NCBI RefSeq assembly: GCF_000226115.1
Contig: NC_016460.1
Location: 4,514,923 to 4,578,922, forward strand
Source: Thermothielavioides terrestris NRRL 8126
Taxonomy: Eukaryota; Ascomycota; Sordariomycetes; Sordariales; Chaetomiaceae
DNA length: 64,000 nt
Reading direction: 5' to 3'
The notes beneath the pieces were generated by a model, which was not told where the DNA came from, made no database searches, and saw only the letters and a list, made by a program, of their open reading frames with translations. Positions 1 through 11,306 of this stretch are shown piece by piece. The translations under genes and the position numbers were made by a program. Position 1 is the first letter of the stretch; the number at the start of each line of letters is the position of its first letter.

Positions 1-1942
1 TCATTTCCACAGTCATCCATCCCGGCTGTCGCCCCTTGTCCGCGGCGCATTGTTCGGCAGGTGTTGCAGAGCGAAAGTCAGCGAAATTCCAGCCGCCCGG
101 GCTCTGAATTAATGGCAAAGGTTCCACGGCCATGCTCAATGAGGGAAAACTGGGCGAATGCCAACGGCCGAAGGAAAACCAAAGCGGCCAACGGCCCGCT
201 GCGACGGGGTTGACGAGAAACACGGCTGGTCAGTCCGTGGCGGTCGGGGAGGTAGGAGCGAGGCTGCTATTTTGCGGCGCCGACGTCACGGCAGAGAGAG
301 GCAATGGTGGCCCCCCGCCGCAATTGGCAGTTGTTCCTCGGTTAACCTGTCGCGACCCACTCCTTCCATTCCAACCTTATGTATAACTTAGGAAACAACT
401 ACGGTACCTGAACGACTTGGCAGATTGTCTGGCTGTGCAGCGCCATCTTTCCGGCGGCACTGGTTGTCGATGCCTCTGCACCCCATCAGGTAGTCCATAC
501 CCCGTGCACAAGTACCGTCACGTTGTTAAGTCCAAAGGGGAGCGGCCGATCACAGCATGATCCGTACTGTGTAGTTACTGGACAACCAGTTCCCGGTTGG
601 ATGCGAGTCCAGCCTGCTGCATAGAGAGAATACCAGGTGAGGTCCTCGGCCGAATTTGCACTGCGATTGTCGCAACGCCGAGACACCTCGACCGTCGCGA
701 TGAACAGCGGGAATGAGGCGTCATGTTTCGTCACGCATGGAAAAGGGCGGCGGCAGGGATGGAAAGTGCTGTCAGATTGTGCGGGCCTTCCTCACCAATG
801 GGTCAACTTGGCGCCGAGACCCCACACAGGAACAGCGCACGCCGGCCGAGCACCGCCGCCCAGCCGGACCCGGCGCAATACTGTGTCTTCCGTTGTTCGA
901 AAGTTACCTGAACTCACTTATCAACCAGTTTTTCCGCAGTTAACCAATTTACCTGTACTCTCCGGGAGTGAAGCGCCCCCCGCAGCGTCGGTTCTGCATC
1001 AGATTTAGCTGTCAACTGCATCAACCCATGCGGCTTGCAGCCTTCTACGGGCTTGTCAAGGGCGGGTGCAAGCAAGCGTTAGTTCCTGATATGGGCGACG
1101 GGAGGGAAACGGAATATCCGAGTGATGATGCCGCCTTTCCGTCCATTTGAATTGCAATTTGTTTCCAGTCCACCCGACGGTCTCATTGTCCGCCGCCTGC
1201 CTCGCACAGTGCCAGAAATTGGTTTCACTTCAAGGGCTCGAACCTGCCTGTCGCCGCAGCCCACACCGGCTGCTTGCGGGCCAATCACATGCCGATGCTG
1301 AGTGCCCACAGAGTAAACTCTTGTGTGGATGGCCCGGCTCTTGATTTCCCGACATGACCAACCCACAGTGCACCCACCCCTCTCCTCCCCTTTCCCCGAT
1401 ATTTTCTCTTCGGTAAACCGAGGCTGCTGCAATCTTTGTGCTCCTCCTCCACCGTCCGCCACTCTCTCGGGCGAGCCGTCGGATGATCAAAGGCGCAGTC
1501 CTGAGCGATCAAGTATGTCCGTTGGCCCGTCATCAACGCCATCATCAGGGAAGTGGTCGGGCACTGGCACTTTGCGCCCAGCTTATCCGAAAACGAACTG
1601 TCTACGAAGGTACCCTACCTCCCTGAGCCAAGGAAGCCTGCTCGCCAACCCACCGTGGGTGACTGGAGCGCGCATACGGAATACACTACAGCATTACGAC
1701 GCAACAGACCCCATTGGAACCGCCCTCCCGCGGACCGGACGTTATCACCTGATCCGGCGAGCGCTTCCATATCGCAGTAGATCCCTTCTCAGGAGACGCA
1801 ATGCATTGGGCAAAAAAGAAGAGGGACAAACCCAGTTAACTGTATCCCGTACCTAGCTACCAATGCACCCCATTACACAGTACATAGCCCTCTGGTAACT
1901 TACACACGCTCCGTGCATGACGTCCCCGAGTGCATTCAGGTT
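1..1942. other. Gene-poor stretch, nothing recognised
   Basis: I see no coding region I can support here. The open frames are short, overlap one another on both strands, show no third-position G/C preference and match no family I recognise. Base composition is mixed, with no tandem array or transposon end before the MITE that follows. Undetected non-coding RNA or the tail of a gene beginning outside the window cannot be excluded. Confidence 0.5.
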
Positions 1943-1950
1943 GTTGAGTG

Positions 1951-2340
1951 GGTCGTCGTTAAAGAGGTCCCGCCAAGACTAATTTCGGAGACTGCCGCTT
2001 ACAAGTATTTACAATCGCCATGGGGTGAGCGGGGCCGCGACGACTTCGAGCAACATCAACAACGAGAATTGCAAAGACTCGTAGCAACAGCTTCGCGAAA
2101 CCTCAACCAAATCGAAAAAAAAGAAAACGAAGTTAACCCGTACCCTAACCTTGACCCTCACCCTAACCATAACCCGCACCCTAACCAGCGGGGGGCTGGC
2201 GCCGCCCCCCGCACCCCCGGCGAACTAACCCTTGGCGATAGTGCAAACCGCTTGGCGGTCTTGGCGGGGTACTGACGCTGTAAAAACATTGCCGACAATT
2301 GGCCGAAATTAGTCTTGGCGGGACCTCTTTAACGTCTACC
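1951..2340. mobile_element. hAT-type MITE, 390 bp, with 38-bp TIRs
   Basis: The two ends are inverted repeats: 1957-1988 and 2303-2334 are identical over 32 bp when one is reverse-complemented. The match extends six bases outward on each side (GGTCGT against GGTAGA) with two mismatches. The octamer GTTGAGTG flanks both ends in direct orientation (1943-1950 and 2341-2348), as expected for the 8-bp target duplication of the hAT superfamily. The interior is non-coding, so the element depends on a transposase elsewhere. Its ends do not resemble those of the large hAT element at 31.5 kb, so it belongs to another family. Confidence 0.85.
2132..2192. repeat. Degenerate telomere-like repeats inside the MITE
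   Basis: A run of imperfect C-strand telomere-like hexamers, with CCCTAA alternating with variants such as CCCGTA, CCTTGA and CCCTCA. The true telomere at the window end is TTAGGG, that is CCCTAA on the other strand. The tract lies wholly inside the MITE, so it may be element sequence rather than a chromosome-healing scar. Confidence 0.7.
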
Positions 2341-2348
2341 GTTGAGTG

Positions 2349-5300
2349 TTGACACCTCGACAGTGGAAACGTAGCCGCCCCACCATGCCGGCCGGCCCTG
2401 TGGCCTGAGCACCAACCACATCGTTTCGCATGGGTTCGGGGTCCCACAGCAGCCCGTGCCCGGAGGAATCAGATGTCTTTCTGGTTGTGCGGACGGAATA
2501 TGCCGCCTTGCCGCCTCAAGGCCAAGCTGGCCTACAAGTATTGCGGGTGAGAAGCAAGCCATTGTCCGTTCGGTCACAAGCTCAAACCAAGGCCTGCCAT
2601 CTGCCTGCAGCAGGTCTCACCGCTCGCAATGCCCTCGCTCTCACTTGCCGCCCTTCTACACTCCGGTGTGTTGCAGCAAGTGTGTTAGGTTGTTCAGCAA
2701 GGCTTCAGACGTGGTTTCCTCTCTTCACCCGTGCAACTTTCCTTTGCTCCGGTACATCAAGGACGTTAGTGGCATGAAATCCGTGCTCGTGTACGGAATA
2801 GATGTTGATGCCATGTGAGCATCAACTAGGCTCCGGGGTTCAGTGTGGATAGGCTTGGACGGACAGGGGTCGGTGTAAATAAATGGCATGAGGCCTTCAT
2901 ATCTTTTGGGTTATCACGGGAACGAAGATGCATCTCTTACACCCATCTCCTCCAATCACCGTCAAGTCCGACGGCAAGCTATTCTGTCAAATCACTGGAC
3001 GTCCAAGAAACTGCTACGCGGCGAGCCTCGGTCTACTTGATTGAAGGGAAAACGCCTTCACTGCTAGCTGCTCGACGTGTGAGCACAGCACACCAGAGGT
3101 GACTTGGAATCCCATTGGAAACAGCGAGAACATGAACTCGTACTGGACAGCGAGCCTACCATACGCCAATTGCCCCGTGATAGTCGCTGTGTTGTGCCGA
3201 TCCTATGAATCTGCGGTACCGACTATGGCGCCCCAACACTCGACGCCGTCGGCCCTCGTCAGCACAGAACAGACAGTTGTCAAGAGTGATCCTCATCCGG
3301 ATTTATATCCAAATGGCCAGCTGAATTCTCAAGCGCAATCGTTACACCCTGACATACCTGTACTTGACCCCTTCTAGGCTCAATGTGTCCTCAAACTGAC
3401 CGTGTGGCAGGCATCTAGATGCCAGGCCTTGAACTAGGTAGTGTTCTCGATCTTGGCATGGGCTCAATGCTCGAACAGCCGCGATGGAATAGCTGGCCGC
3501 GGATGAGACACTATGAATGTTCTTCAACAAAAATGCCGCGGCGTTACGATATTCTGATCAGATAGAAAGATGTCTGGGCACGAGTTGTGCTGCCTCTCGT
3601 CATCACTGAACCGATAGCTTCGATCAATTCTTTTGCTCCAGATCCTCCCATGCTTAGGAGCGAGTTTCCTTCTCTTTTCCTTTCTTTATTGTTAAAAAAA
3701 AAGAAAAAGGAAAAGAGAGAGAGGGAGAGAGGGGGAGAGAGGGGGGAGAGAGGGGGAGAGAGGGGGAGGGAGAGCGAGGGAAAGAGGGCAAGAAGCTGTT
3801 GCTAGCAAAATGGCTTGCCATCGGTTTACGGTTCGGCTTGAGTGCCTGGAAACGGGTTCTGGCCTGAAGCGTAGCCTTTCAGTCTTCTGAGTCAGAATTG
3901 ATGAAGACTGAGGTCGCTGATATCGGTTGCAACCAATGAGGGCAGTGTTATGGGCATGCCGCTCTCATGTTTCCTACACCACCTGATGTTCCTCTGACGC
4001 TGATAATCATATGGAATCGGAAGACGTCCACAAAACGTATTTTGATCCAAATGGCGCGACGCTTGGAAGGAAGATGCCGAACTGCTGGCTGTCTCAGACC
4101 AAATGCTACGAGGAGATGTTGAGACGTGAACGGGGTGGAGGGGAAGGCCAAAACATTGTACAGCACCTTGGCAAGCACGCAGAAGACGGTTTGAGCTACG
4201 GCATCACTGACCAAGCCCGCGTCTCCTCAACGAGCAGCTCGAGTCTGCTGAGAGTGGGCGATGGATCAAACCGTTAGAACAGTGCCACTGGTATTGACCT
4301 GCTACCTAAAGGAACCATTCTGATCGACCACCTACGATTGTCTAGACTCCTTGGATGACGGTCGCTAGACGCTGTGAACCACGATCCAGGGTCGACGAGC
4401 ACTCAACAGGCGCCAAAGCGGAGTCACATCCTGGCAACATCAATCAACCAGGCTCATAACCTACCCACCATCAGCACCGCCGTGCGCTGGCGGTGAGGGG
4501 GGCTTCGCCGGATCCAGCGGAAGATTGATCGAGAGACGGCTTGGCTTAACCCCTGAAGCCTCGGGGATACGTGTCTAGCCGTGATCCATCGGATTGGCTC
4601 CGACAACCGTCATCATTGGTGGGACACAGAAATGGTCGGACGCAATGGAGTGAGCGCGGTAGCGGACATGCCAGCTCGTTGGAGCCCCCGCCTGTCTAGG
4701 AGTCAGACGACCGCGTACAGACTAACGCACTGCTGGCCCTCGGGCATCCACTCCAGCTTCGCCGAGACCATTAACATCAATGGGAGTACTCGCGGCCCGG
4801 CCCATCAGACCGGCCTCAAAACATCAGCATGGATAATTGGCGGGAGGTGGACAGAGACAGTACCACGATGCCTGCGTCAAGACGCGATTTCACCTTGTTG
4901 ACCTTAGCCAACGTGCCCGGACCCGATCTCCGGTCACTGGCCACTTCAGCTACGCGTTGGCAGGCGGAGATTGGCTGAAGCGGCCATCCCATCTCGCATA
5001 CACGACGGCGTGCTGTCGGCGAGATGTAGATCGATCTCGGTCGCTAATTATACGAATGGAATGATGCACCATATCCATATGCCTGGCTCCAAGCAGGTGC
5101 TTTCTTTCCGACTCGCGTTGCCAGAGCACACCTAGGTGGCTACACCAGGTCATTACCCCGTGATTGGCGCCCGACGCTGAGCGGCACAAGCAGCTAAAAT
5201 AACGGTCGTTTTGCCACTCGGGAGCGGCTCAATTTACCTACACTAGTTGCTGAGAATACTCCACGTAGTCAACCAGATCCCATCTGACCATTTCGTCCAT

Positions 5301-7308
5301 GCAGCAGCGGGCCGAGCCAAGCTTCACCGGTTTTGGATTTGGGAGAAAAGGTTATGGTTGGCGACAGGCGGAGAAGCGGACAGACTAGAGGCCGCAAGCA
5401 GATGCGGCCAGGGCATCGGCAGCGGCTCGGTTACAACACAACGTGAGAAACGAGGCGGGCTAGATTCTTCTGTTGTTGACGAGCATTGTGGCCGATTATA
5501 CGTGTCCTCACGAGGCAGAGAAATGGAACGCGGGCTTCACCGCTGTGGGTCATGTGGAGGCTGGTGGTCGAATGAAAAGAGATTGAGTTGCTGCAGTGTT
5601 TGTCCTGCTTTAGCGGCCTGTGCCATTCGAGCCAGAAAGACTCAACAACTCCCTGGCTTCTTCCAAATTCGGGTTGCTGCAGCTCAAAGGAACAGCGACA
5701 TGCAAACAATGCTGCAGCCGTAGCCAACCAGAGGCTTAAGCAGTGTTTACGGGAGTGCTCGTTCTCGCGAGCGCAGTTGGCAGCGGCGGTCGGAACTGGC
5801 CCTGTCTGTTTCCAGGCCAGTCAACACGCAACCCGCAACTCGGCTCGATTCTCTCCAGAGGACAAGGCTCTGGGGCTCATTATCCGATCTCCGAGGCAGT
5901 GGTCGGTTTTGGGCAGCAACTGAGGTAACGCGAAGGCGAGAAATCGTGCGCCCCAGAGCCTCGTTGTCCGTGGCAGTCTACGGTGTCTCGGGGTTGATTG
6001 AAGCCCACGCTCTCTCTGACAACGCGCACCCTGGTTCAGAAGCAGCTCCCAGCTTCCGTCGAGCAAAACTCGCGGAGCCTGCAGGCAGTCGGGCGGCCAA
6101 TCGCCGGAAAGCGGAAAGGGCCTGCGAGTCTCGGCCCATTGCTCTTGCCCTGCCCTGACTCTGAACGAAGACTGTTCTGGCAAATCGCGACACACAAAGG
6201 GCTTTACGCAGTCCCGCCTGCTGCGGATCGGGGCATTGGGAAGGCACGAAGTCGGAAGTCGCGAGTTGTGGGGCACCTCTTAGGGTGCTGTCGTGGCCCA
6301 ACGCTGCCCAACGGCGGGGCAGGGGTCGCGAGCGCGCCGTTTGATTGGGTGGCCACGCCGCCTTTCCGCGCATGGCCGCATGAGGTACCACAGCCTGCAT
6401 TGGAGCCGCTGACGTTGAATTGGGTCGTTGACTGTGATCCGTCCCTTCCACTTCCCGGCGTTTCGTTTGCGGCCTGCCCTGATGATGCCACTGCCGCCTA
6501 GACTGCATTCAGCCCCTGGCTTGACTGCTTGTCACGGGCTTTGGCCCCGCGAATGGCAGCTGGAAGACACGTCGATCTGCCGGGGCTTCGTCCGTCATCA
6601 GACGCCTTCCAGTCCTGCCAGCGGTGATTTGGCAATGGTGGCAAGCCGGCGCAAGCAGGGCGCAGGCAAAGCCCCCTCCGTCACCCGCCTTCGCGCTGGC
6701 CCAGATATTGATTGGGAGCCAATAACTGCTTGATTGCCCCGGTGTTGCTTTTCCAGCCCACCAGGTCCCGGTCCAATGGCCCGTTGGGTTGGCTCTGCAC
6801 GCACGCGCGGTCCAGTGCCCGATCCGATTTGACGTCTCACCACGTCCAGGCCCAATGCCAGCCATTCGTTTTCGCCCCCTCCGTCTCCTTGCCGCATTGA
6901 GCAGTAAGCTCGCGGGACCGACTAGCCACATTCAGAGTGAGTCATGTATGTCGGAAGCACAGGGCTGCTTCTCTGCTGCCGGCGGACCCCACTTGGGCAA
7001 CCCGGTCTCTGACCATCAAAACCACGCTCTGCTGCACGCCGTTGCCCGCTTTGTCCAGCCTGTCTTGCCTGAACTGCATCGTACGCTCTGGTCTGTCTGT
7101 CTCGTGCCCTCAGCAAACACAATTCTCGTCCTCAAGACCGAGAATCCACCCGCAATGCCCGCCCGTGACGACACGACTCCACGACCTCACCACTACCACG
7201 ATCCAAGAGCGACCTGAGCATCCAGACAGTGAGAAAAAAAACAGTACACGATAACTGGCTACAACGACATACAAGAACCGACTCGACATCGCCACAATCC
7301 CAGACAGG
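2349..7308. other. Long gene-poor stretch before the coiled-coil gene
   Basis: About 5 kb without a gene I can support. Short frames occur on both strands, but none has family motifs, splice structure or codon bias like the real genes nearby. The only clear structure is the low-complexity purine tract at 3.7 kb. The last few hundred bases (about 6.9-7.3 kb) are the likely promoter and leader of the coiled-coil gene; an A-rich stretch lies about 75 bp before its start codon. Confidence 0.45.
3670..3789. repeat. Polypurine/GA low-complexity tract with mirror pyrimidine arm
   Basis: A pyrimidine arm (about 3670-3688) is followed by a short AT spacer and then a roughly 95-base almost pure purine run of A, AG and G4-6 blocks. 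The pyrimidine arm can pair with the start of the purine arm, giving a hairpin. Long homopurine tracts can also form triplex DNA. No coding meaning. Confidence 0.8.
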
Positions 7309-10239
7309 ATGGAGAGAGAGCGACAATACCTCCGCCCGAGGGTAGGGGGCTCCGTGACCCCCGGCGCCGACGGCCGGTCCACTGGGCGCCCCGCCGAGTG
7401 GCCCGAGTGGGAGCCGGCGCGGCAGCAGGAGCGCGATGGCCAGCGTGAGCAGCCCAAGTCGATCTTGCGGAAGCCAACCGCCCGCACCTCAACACGGCCG
7501 CGTCGCAACTCGGACACCTCCGTCACGTCATCCAACCTGCCCGCCGTGGGAAGCGACTCGGACCGGGAAGTCCCGCCCCCCCTGCCCTCCGCGTCGACGG
7601 GGGCCCTGCCCAGCGTCCTGCCCCGGAAGGTACTCAAGGCAAAGTTCCCGGGGGTAGGAATCCCCGCGGAGCGGTCAGGCGTCATCAACCTGCGGCCGTC
7701 GCGGGCTTCCTCGGCCAACGTCCCCTCCGGCTACCACGTGCCGCCAGTCCGCACCGTGCTGGCCCCCCAATACGTGCCAGACAACAGGCTCCTCGAGCGT
7801 CACGACCGCCGCGAGCCGTACGATCGCCATGACCGTGACCGACGCTACCCCGACAAGGACCCAGAGACAGAGTCGGTCTCGGAATCTTCCGACCTGTCGT
7901 CCACCACGCAGGCCACCACGGTGACCTCGACGTCCTCAGACTCGTGCGCCAGCGACGTGACGCCCACCGAGGCCAACACCAATACTAAGTCTGCGCCCTC
8001 CGTCCGATTCACTCCGAGCGTCATCGGCTCCGAAAGCACCGTCAGCGCGGCCCCGCCTCCCGTCCGCAAGGCCAAGCCACGGCCGGCCTCTCGGGCAAAA
8101 CCGCCCCCTGAGACGGATCGGACCGTCGTCAAGAGCGCCAGCCGGCCAGTCCAGGTCAAGGTGCTCCCCCTCACGGTCGACACTGCCGAGTCCAGGTATG
8201 CGCGCGAGCTCGAGCGGTACCAACAGCAGATGGAGCGCAACCTGATGCTCAAGATTGAGCAGCTCGAGGCCGAAAGGGAGACATTGCGTGAGAGCGAGGC
8301 AAAGCTAAAGAGGGAGCTCGACGGCAGCACCTCGCGCCTCGCTATCGTGGACAAGGAGAAGGCAGCCGCGGAGAAGGAGCGCGACGCAGAGCGCAAGAGC
8401 AGAGAAGAGGTTCTCGGCATGCTGGAGCAGCAAAAGGCCATCTTCGACGAGTACCGCAGCAACTTCGAACTCCAAAGATGCATGCTCGACGAGGTCGAGA
8501 AAGAACGGGATGCTCAGCGTGTTGTCGAGACCGAACTGCAGGCCAAGCTTGATGCCACCCGGCAAGTCCTCGACGAGTATCGGTCGACTGTGAACCTGCA
8601 AAAGATCCGGCTCGAGGAAGCCGAGAAGGAGATTGACGATGCCAAGTTGTCCAGAGACAAGGCGGAGGAGAGGTGTACCGAGCTCGAGAGGCACCTCGAG
8701 AAGCTGCAGGAGGACCGCAGGGAGCGGGAAGACTTGCTGGCCCACCAGATCGCCGCCCTTGAGACCAGCAGAGACGCCCTTCAGGAGCAGCGCGACAAAA
8801 AGGACAAGGAGATTGCCGACATGGTGGCTGACCGCGAGCGGCTGACGACCGAAGTCGAATCCCTGAATGTCCGGATCGCCGCCTTCGATGGTGAAATGAA
8901 GGCTGCCGCGGAGGAAAAACAGAAGATCAAGGACGCCGCCGAGGAGGAGAAGGCGGCGTTGCGCAGGGAGTTGGAAGAGGAGCATCTCGCGATTAAGAGT
9001 CGCGTCGGCGAGCTGGAGCAGGAGAAGGAGGAGCTCGGGAATGCCAAGGCGGCAGTCGAGCAGGAGAAGACCGAAGTCGAGGCCAAACTTGCGACGGCCG
9101 AAGAGAAGATCACGCAGCTCAGCTCCCAAGTCGAGGATCTGACAGCTTCCAAGTCGGACCTCAACGCCAAGATCAACACTCTGGAGGAGGAGCTCTCCAC
9201 GACCAAGGCCGAAGTTGCTGACCTGAAGACGAAAATCGAGGGCCTCGAGTCCGACAAGGCCGGCCTGCAGCAACAGATCCAGGAGCTTGTCGCGGAGAAA
9301 ACCGAGGCGCAGGCGCAGATCCAGACGCTCAATACCGATCTCGCCGGCGCCAAGGCCGCCAACGTGTCGCTCGCCAGCCAGAAGCTCGAACTAGCCGGGG
9401 ACATGGCTGGCGTCAAAGATGCCCTCGACGGCGCAAAAGCCGAGATCGATCGGCTCACGGTGGAGAAGGCTGCTGTCCAGGCCGAAGCAGATAAAGTTGC
9501 CGGCCTCGAGGCTGTCAATGTCGAGTTCGCTGCCACCATTGCAGAACTGAAGGGCAAGATCGCAAAACTACAGGGCAAAATTGCAGAACTCCAGGACGAA
9601 GCGGCCAAGGTTCCCGGGCTCTCCAGCGACAAGGCGGCCGCGGAGCGCAGGATCTCGGAGCTCGAAGCCAAGACGGCCGATCTCGACGCGAAGCTCGGCG
9701 CCGCCCAGGCAGACGCCAGCCGACTGCCCCCCCTCGAGGCCACCAAAGCCGAGCTCGAGCGCAAGGTGTTGGACCTGCAAGCCAAGATCGGCACGCTGCA
9801 AGCCGAGCTCGCGCGCGACCCGGACGCGGCCGCGGCCGCCCTACGCGCCGAGCTGGAGGCCAAGGGCCAGGAGATCGCGCGGCGCATGGACGAGATCAAC
9901 GCGCTGACCGAGGGCAACGCGGCGCTCTCGGCGCAGCTGGGCGCCACGCAGCAGCAGCTCACCACCACGCAGCAGTCGCTCAACGGCATCACGCAGTCCT
10001 ACCACGCTGCCGCGGACCAGGCCGCCCAGCTGCAGCAGCGCGTCGACCAGCTCGCCGCGGCCGCGGCGGCGTCGGGATCGGCGTCGCGGCGCGCCAGCCG
10101 CTCTCGCACCTCGTCGCCGCAGAAGAAGGAGCGCGATAGCAGCAGCGGCGGCAAGAAAGACAAGCAACTCGTCGTCGTGCGCAACCCCGGCGACAGGGGC
10201 GCGCTGTCGGTCTTGCTTCAAATTGCGGCCGCCATCTGA
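7309..10239 (+). CDS. Large coiled-coil protein, 976 aa, single exon
   Basis: Function unknown. The first ~290 residues are Ser/Pro/Arg/Thr-rich and look disordered, with an SILRKPTARTSTRPRR-like basic patch and a Ser/Thr-rich tract. Residues ~294-917 are continuous Glu/Lys/Leu/Ala heptad coiled coil with internal repetition (paired EKERDA and DEYRS blocks; many EKA, ELE and AEL units). A basic RRASRSRTSSPQKK segment follows, ending in a short hydrophobic tail LLQIAAAI. Such a layout suggests a scaffold or tether protein of filamentous fungi; this is inference. The first ATG after an A-rich leader was chosen, and codon use is strongly G/C at third positions. A 403-codon open frame on the opposite strand is a shadow. 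No intron is needed. Confidence 0.85.
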   Translation: MERERQYLRPRVGGSVTPGADGRSTGRPAEWPEWEPARQQERDGQREQPKSILRKPTARTSTRPRRNSDTSVTSSNLPAVGSDSDREVPPPLPSASTGALPSVLPRKVLKAKFPGVGIPAERSGVINLRPSRASSANVPSGYHVPPVRTVLAPQYVPDNRLLERHDRREPYDRHDRDRRYPDKDPETESVSESSDLSSTTQATTVTSTSSDSCASDVTPTEANTNTKSAPSVRFTPSVIGSESTVSAAPPPVRKAKPRPASRAKPPPETDRTVVKSASRPVQVKVLPLTVDTAESRYARELERYQQQMERNLMLKIEQLEAERETLRESEAKLKRELDGSTSRLAIVDKEKAAAEKERDAERKSREEVLGMLEQQKAIFDEYRSNFELQRCMLDEVEKERDAQRVVETELQAKLDATRQVLDEYRSTVNLQKIRLEEAEKEIDDAKLSRDKAEERCTELERHLEKLQEDRREREDLLAHQIAALETSRDALQEQRDKKDKEIADMVADRERLTTEVESLNVRIAAFDGEMKAAAEEKQKIKDAAEEEKAALRRELEEEHLAIKSRVGELEQEKEELGNAKAAVEQEKTEVEAKLATAEEKITQLSSQVEDLTASKSDLNAKINTLEEELSTTKAEVADLKTKIEGLESDKAGLQQQIQELVAEKTEAQAQIQTLNTDLAGAKAANVSLASQKLELAGDMAGVKDALDGAKAEIDRLTVEKAAVQAEADKVAGLEAVNVEFAATIAELKGKIAKLQGKIAELQDEAAKVPGLSSDKAAAERRISELEAKTADLDAKLGAAQADASRLPPLEATKAELERKVLDLQAKIGTLQAELARDPDAAAAALRAELEAKGQEIARRMDEINALTEGNAALSAQLGATQQQLTTTQQSLNGITQSYHAAADQAAQLQQRVDQLAAAAAASGSASRRASRSRTSSPQKKERDSSSGGKKDKQLVVVRNPGDRGALSVLLQIAAAI

Positions 10240-11306
10240 TTCGAGAAATAACCGCGGGCCGGCCTTCACTCCCTGCTTAAGGGGGGAAGTTTGGTGGGAT
10301 GTACCAGTCAAAGCAAGGAAGGGTTGGATCGGCCTTGGTTTGGGAGGGGAGGTGCTGATGGGTGAAACGGGAGACGTGGGCTCGTGCTTCGCACTGGGTT
10401 GCCTGCTGTGATGTTTTAGCTTTTTGTGTTTTTTGTCGTTGTTGTTATTGTTACCTTGTTGTTATCTTTCGTCAACTTCACCCCCTTCCGTTGCCCCTGA
10501 TCATGTACACACCCCTTATCATGCACACACTGCACGCCCCTGTAATGGCTCATGCATTTCAACTTTCTCATCCCCTCCCCTACATGTTTAGATGATGGTC
10601 AGGCCCACAGCCTCATGTCGTGATGGGTTGCGAGACACGAAAAAAGTGACGAATAATGATACGGAACAGAAAAAAGGTGTGAGGGATGGGCATGGCGCGG
10701 GTCATACGCAGGCGGGATATGGATTTGCTGGTATTGGATATGGGGAACGGAGATAGACATTGTTGATGAAGATAGAAGGAGGGCAATTCATGTTTTGGGT
10801 ATAGCTTTGCTTAGGCAATTCATGTTTCGGGTCAAGTTTTGCTTGCACGTAACGCGGTGTTGTGTGCCTGTCCGCCCCTCATCGTAAATGTTTCAGGTGC
10901 CTGTGCGTTCTCTCGATGCTCCCTGGCTCCGGCTGCTCGCCGTGGGCTTCCATCGGAGTTGGGGAGACGTCTGTCACTGCTTAGGTATGGACTACCGTCA
11001 TCTGCCAGTTGATGGCCAGCAGCCAGCTGATGGGGCAGATATTAGTGGAAAGACACTGGCAGCGGTGAAAATCCAAGTTATTAATAGGAAACAATATTCC
11101 TGCTTTGACCTGCCAAATTGTTTCATAATTACCTCCAACTCTGAGCACGGGGTGGGAGTCCATCAATTCGGAGCGCAACCGATAAGCTTTCTGCTCAGCA
11201 ACGACACCAAACGGCACTGACTCTTGAGAAACGCAACGCCGGTCTAATATGGCGGGATGTCACCCCGAGCTCACCTCAATCCAACCGCAAGTAAGCCAGC
11301 GCCCAA
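10240..11306. other. Intergenic, 3' flanks of two convergent genes
   Basis: This separates the coiled-coil gene from the end of the convergent SnoaL-like gene. The T/G-rich part near 10.41-10.46 kb is consistent with a 3' untranslated region and polyadenylation zone. An open frame at about 10.89-11.22 kb (110 codons) has no recognised motif and no codon bias, so I do not call it. Confidence 0.4.

Noticed and set aside
2132..2192. Scar of an ancient telomere fusion
   Set aside because: The tract lies entirely inside a MITE with intact ends and target duplication, so element sequence is the simpler explanation, though not proven.
5998..6501. A 167-codon gene near 6 kb
   Set aside because: Overlaps an equally long frame on the opposite strand, and neither shows coding bias or motifs.
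8781..9992. A 403-codon frame opposite the coiled-coil gene
   Set aside because: Antisense of repetitive Glu/Lys/Ala codons gives Ser/Leu-rich low-complexity sequence; no motif and no own promoter context.
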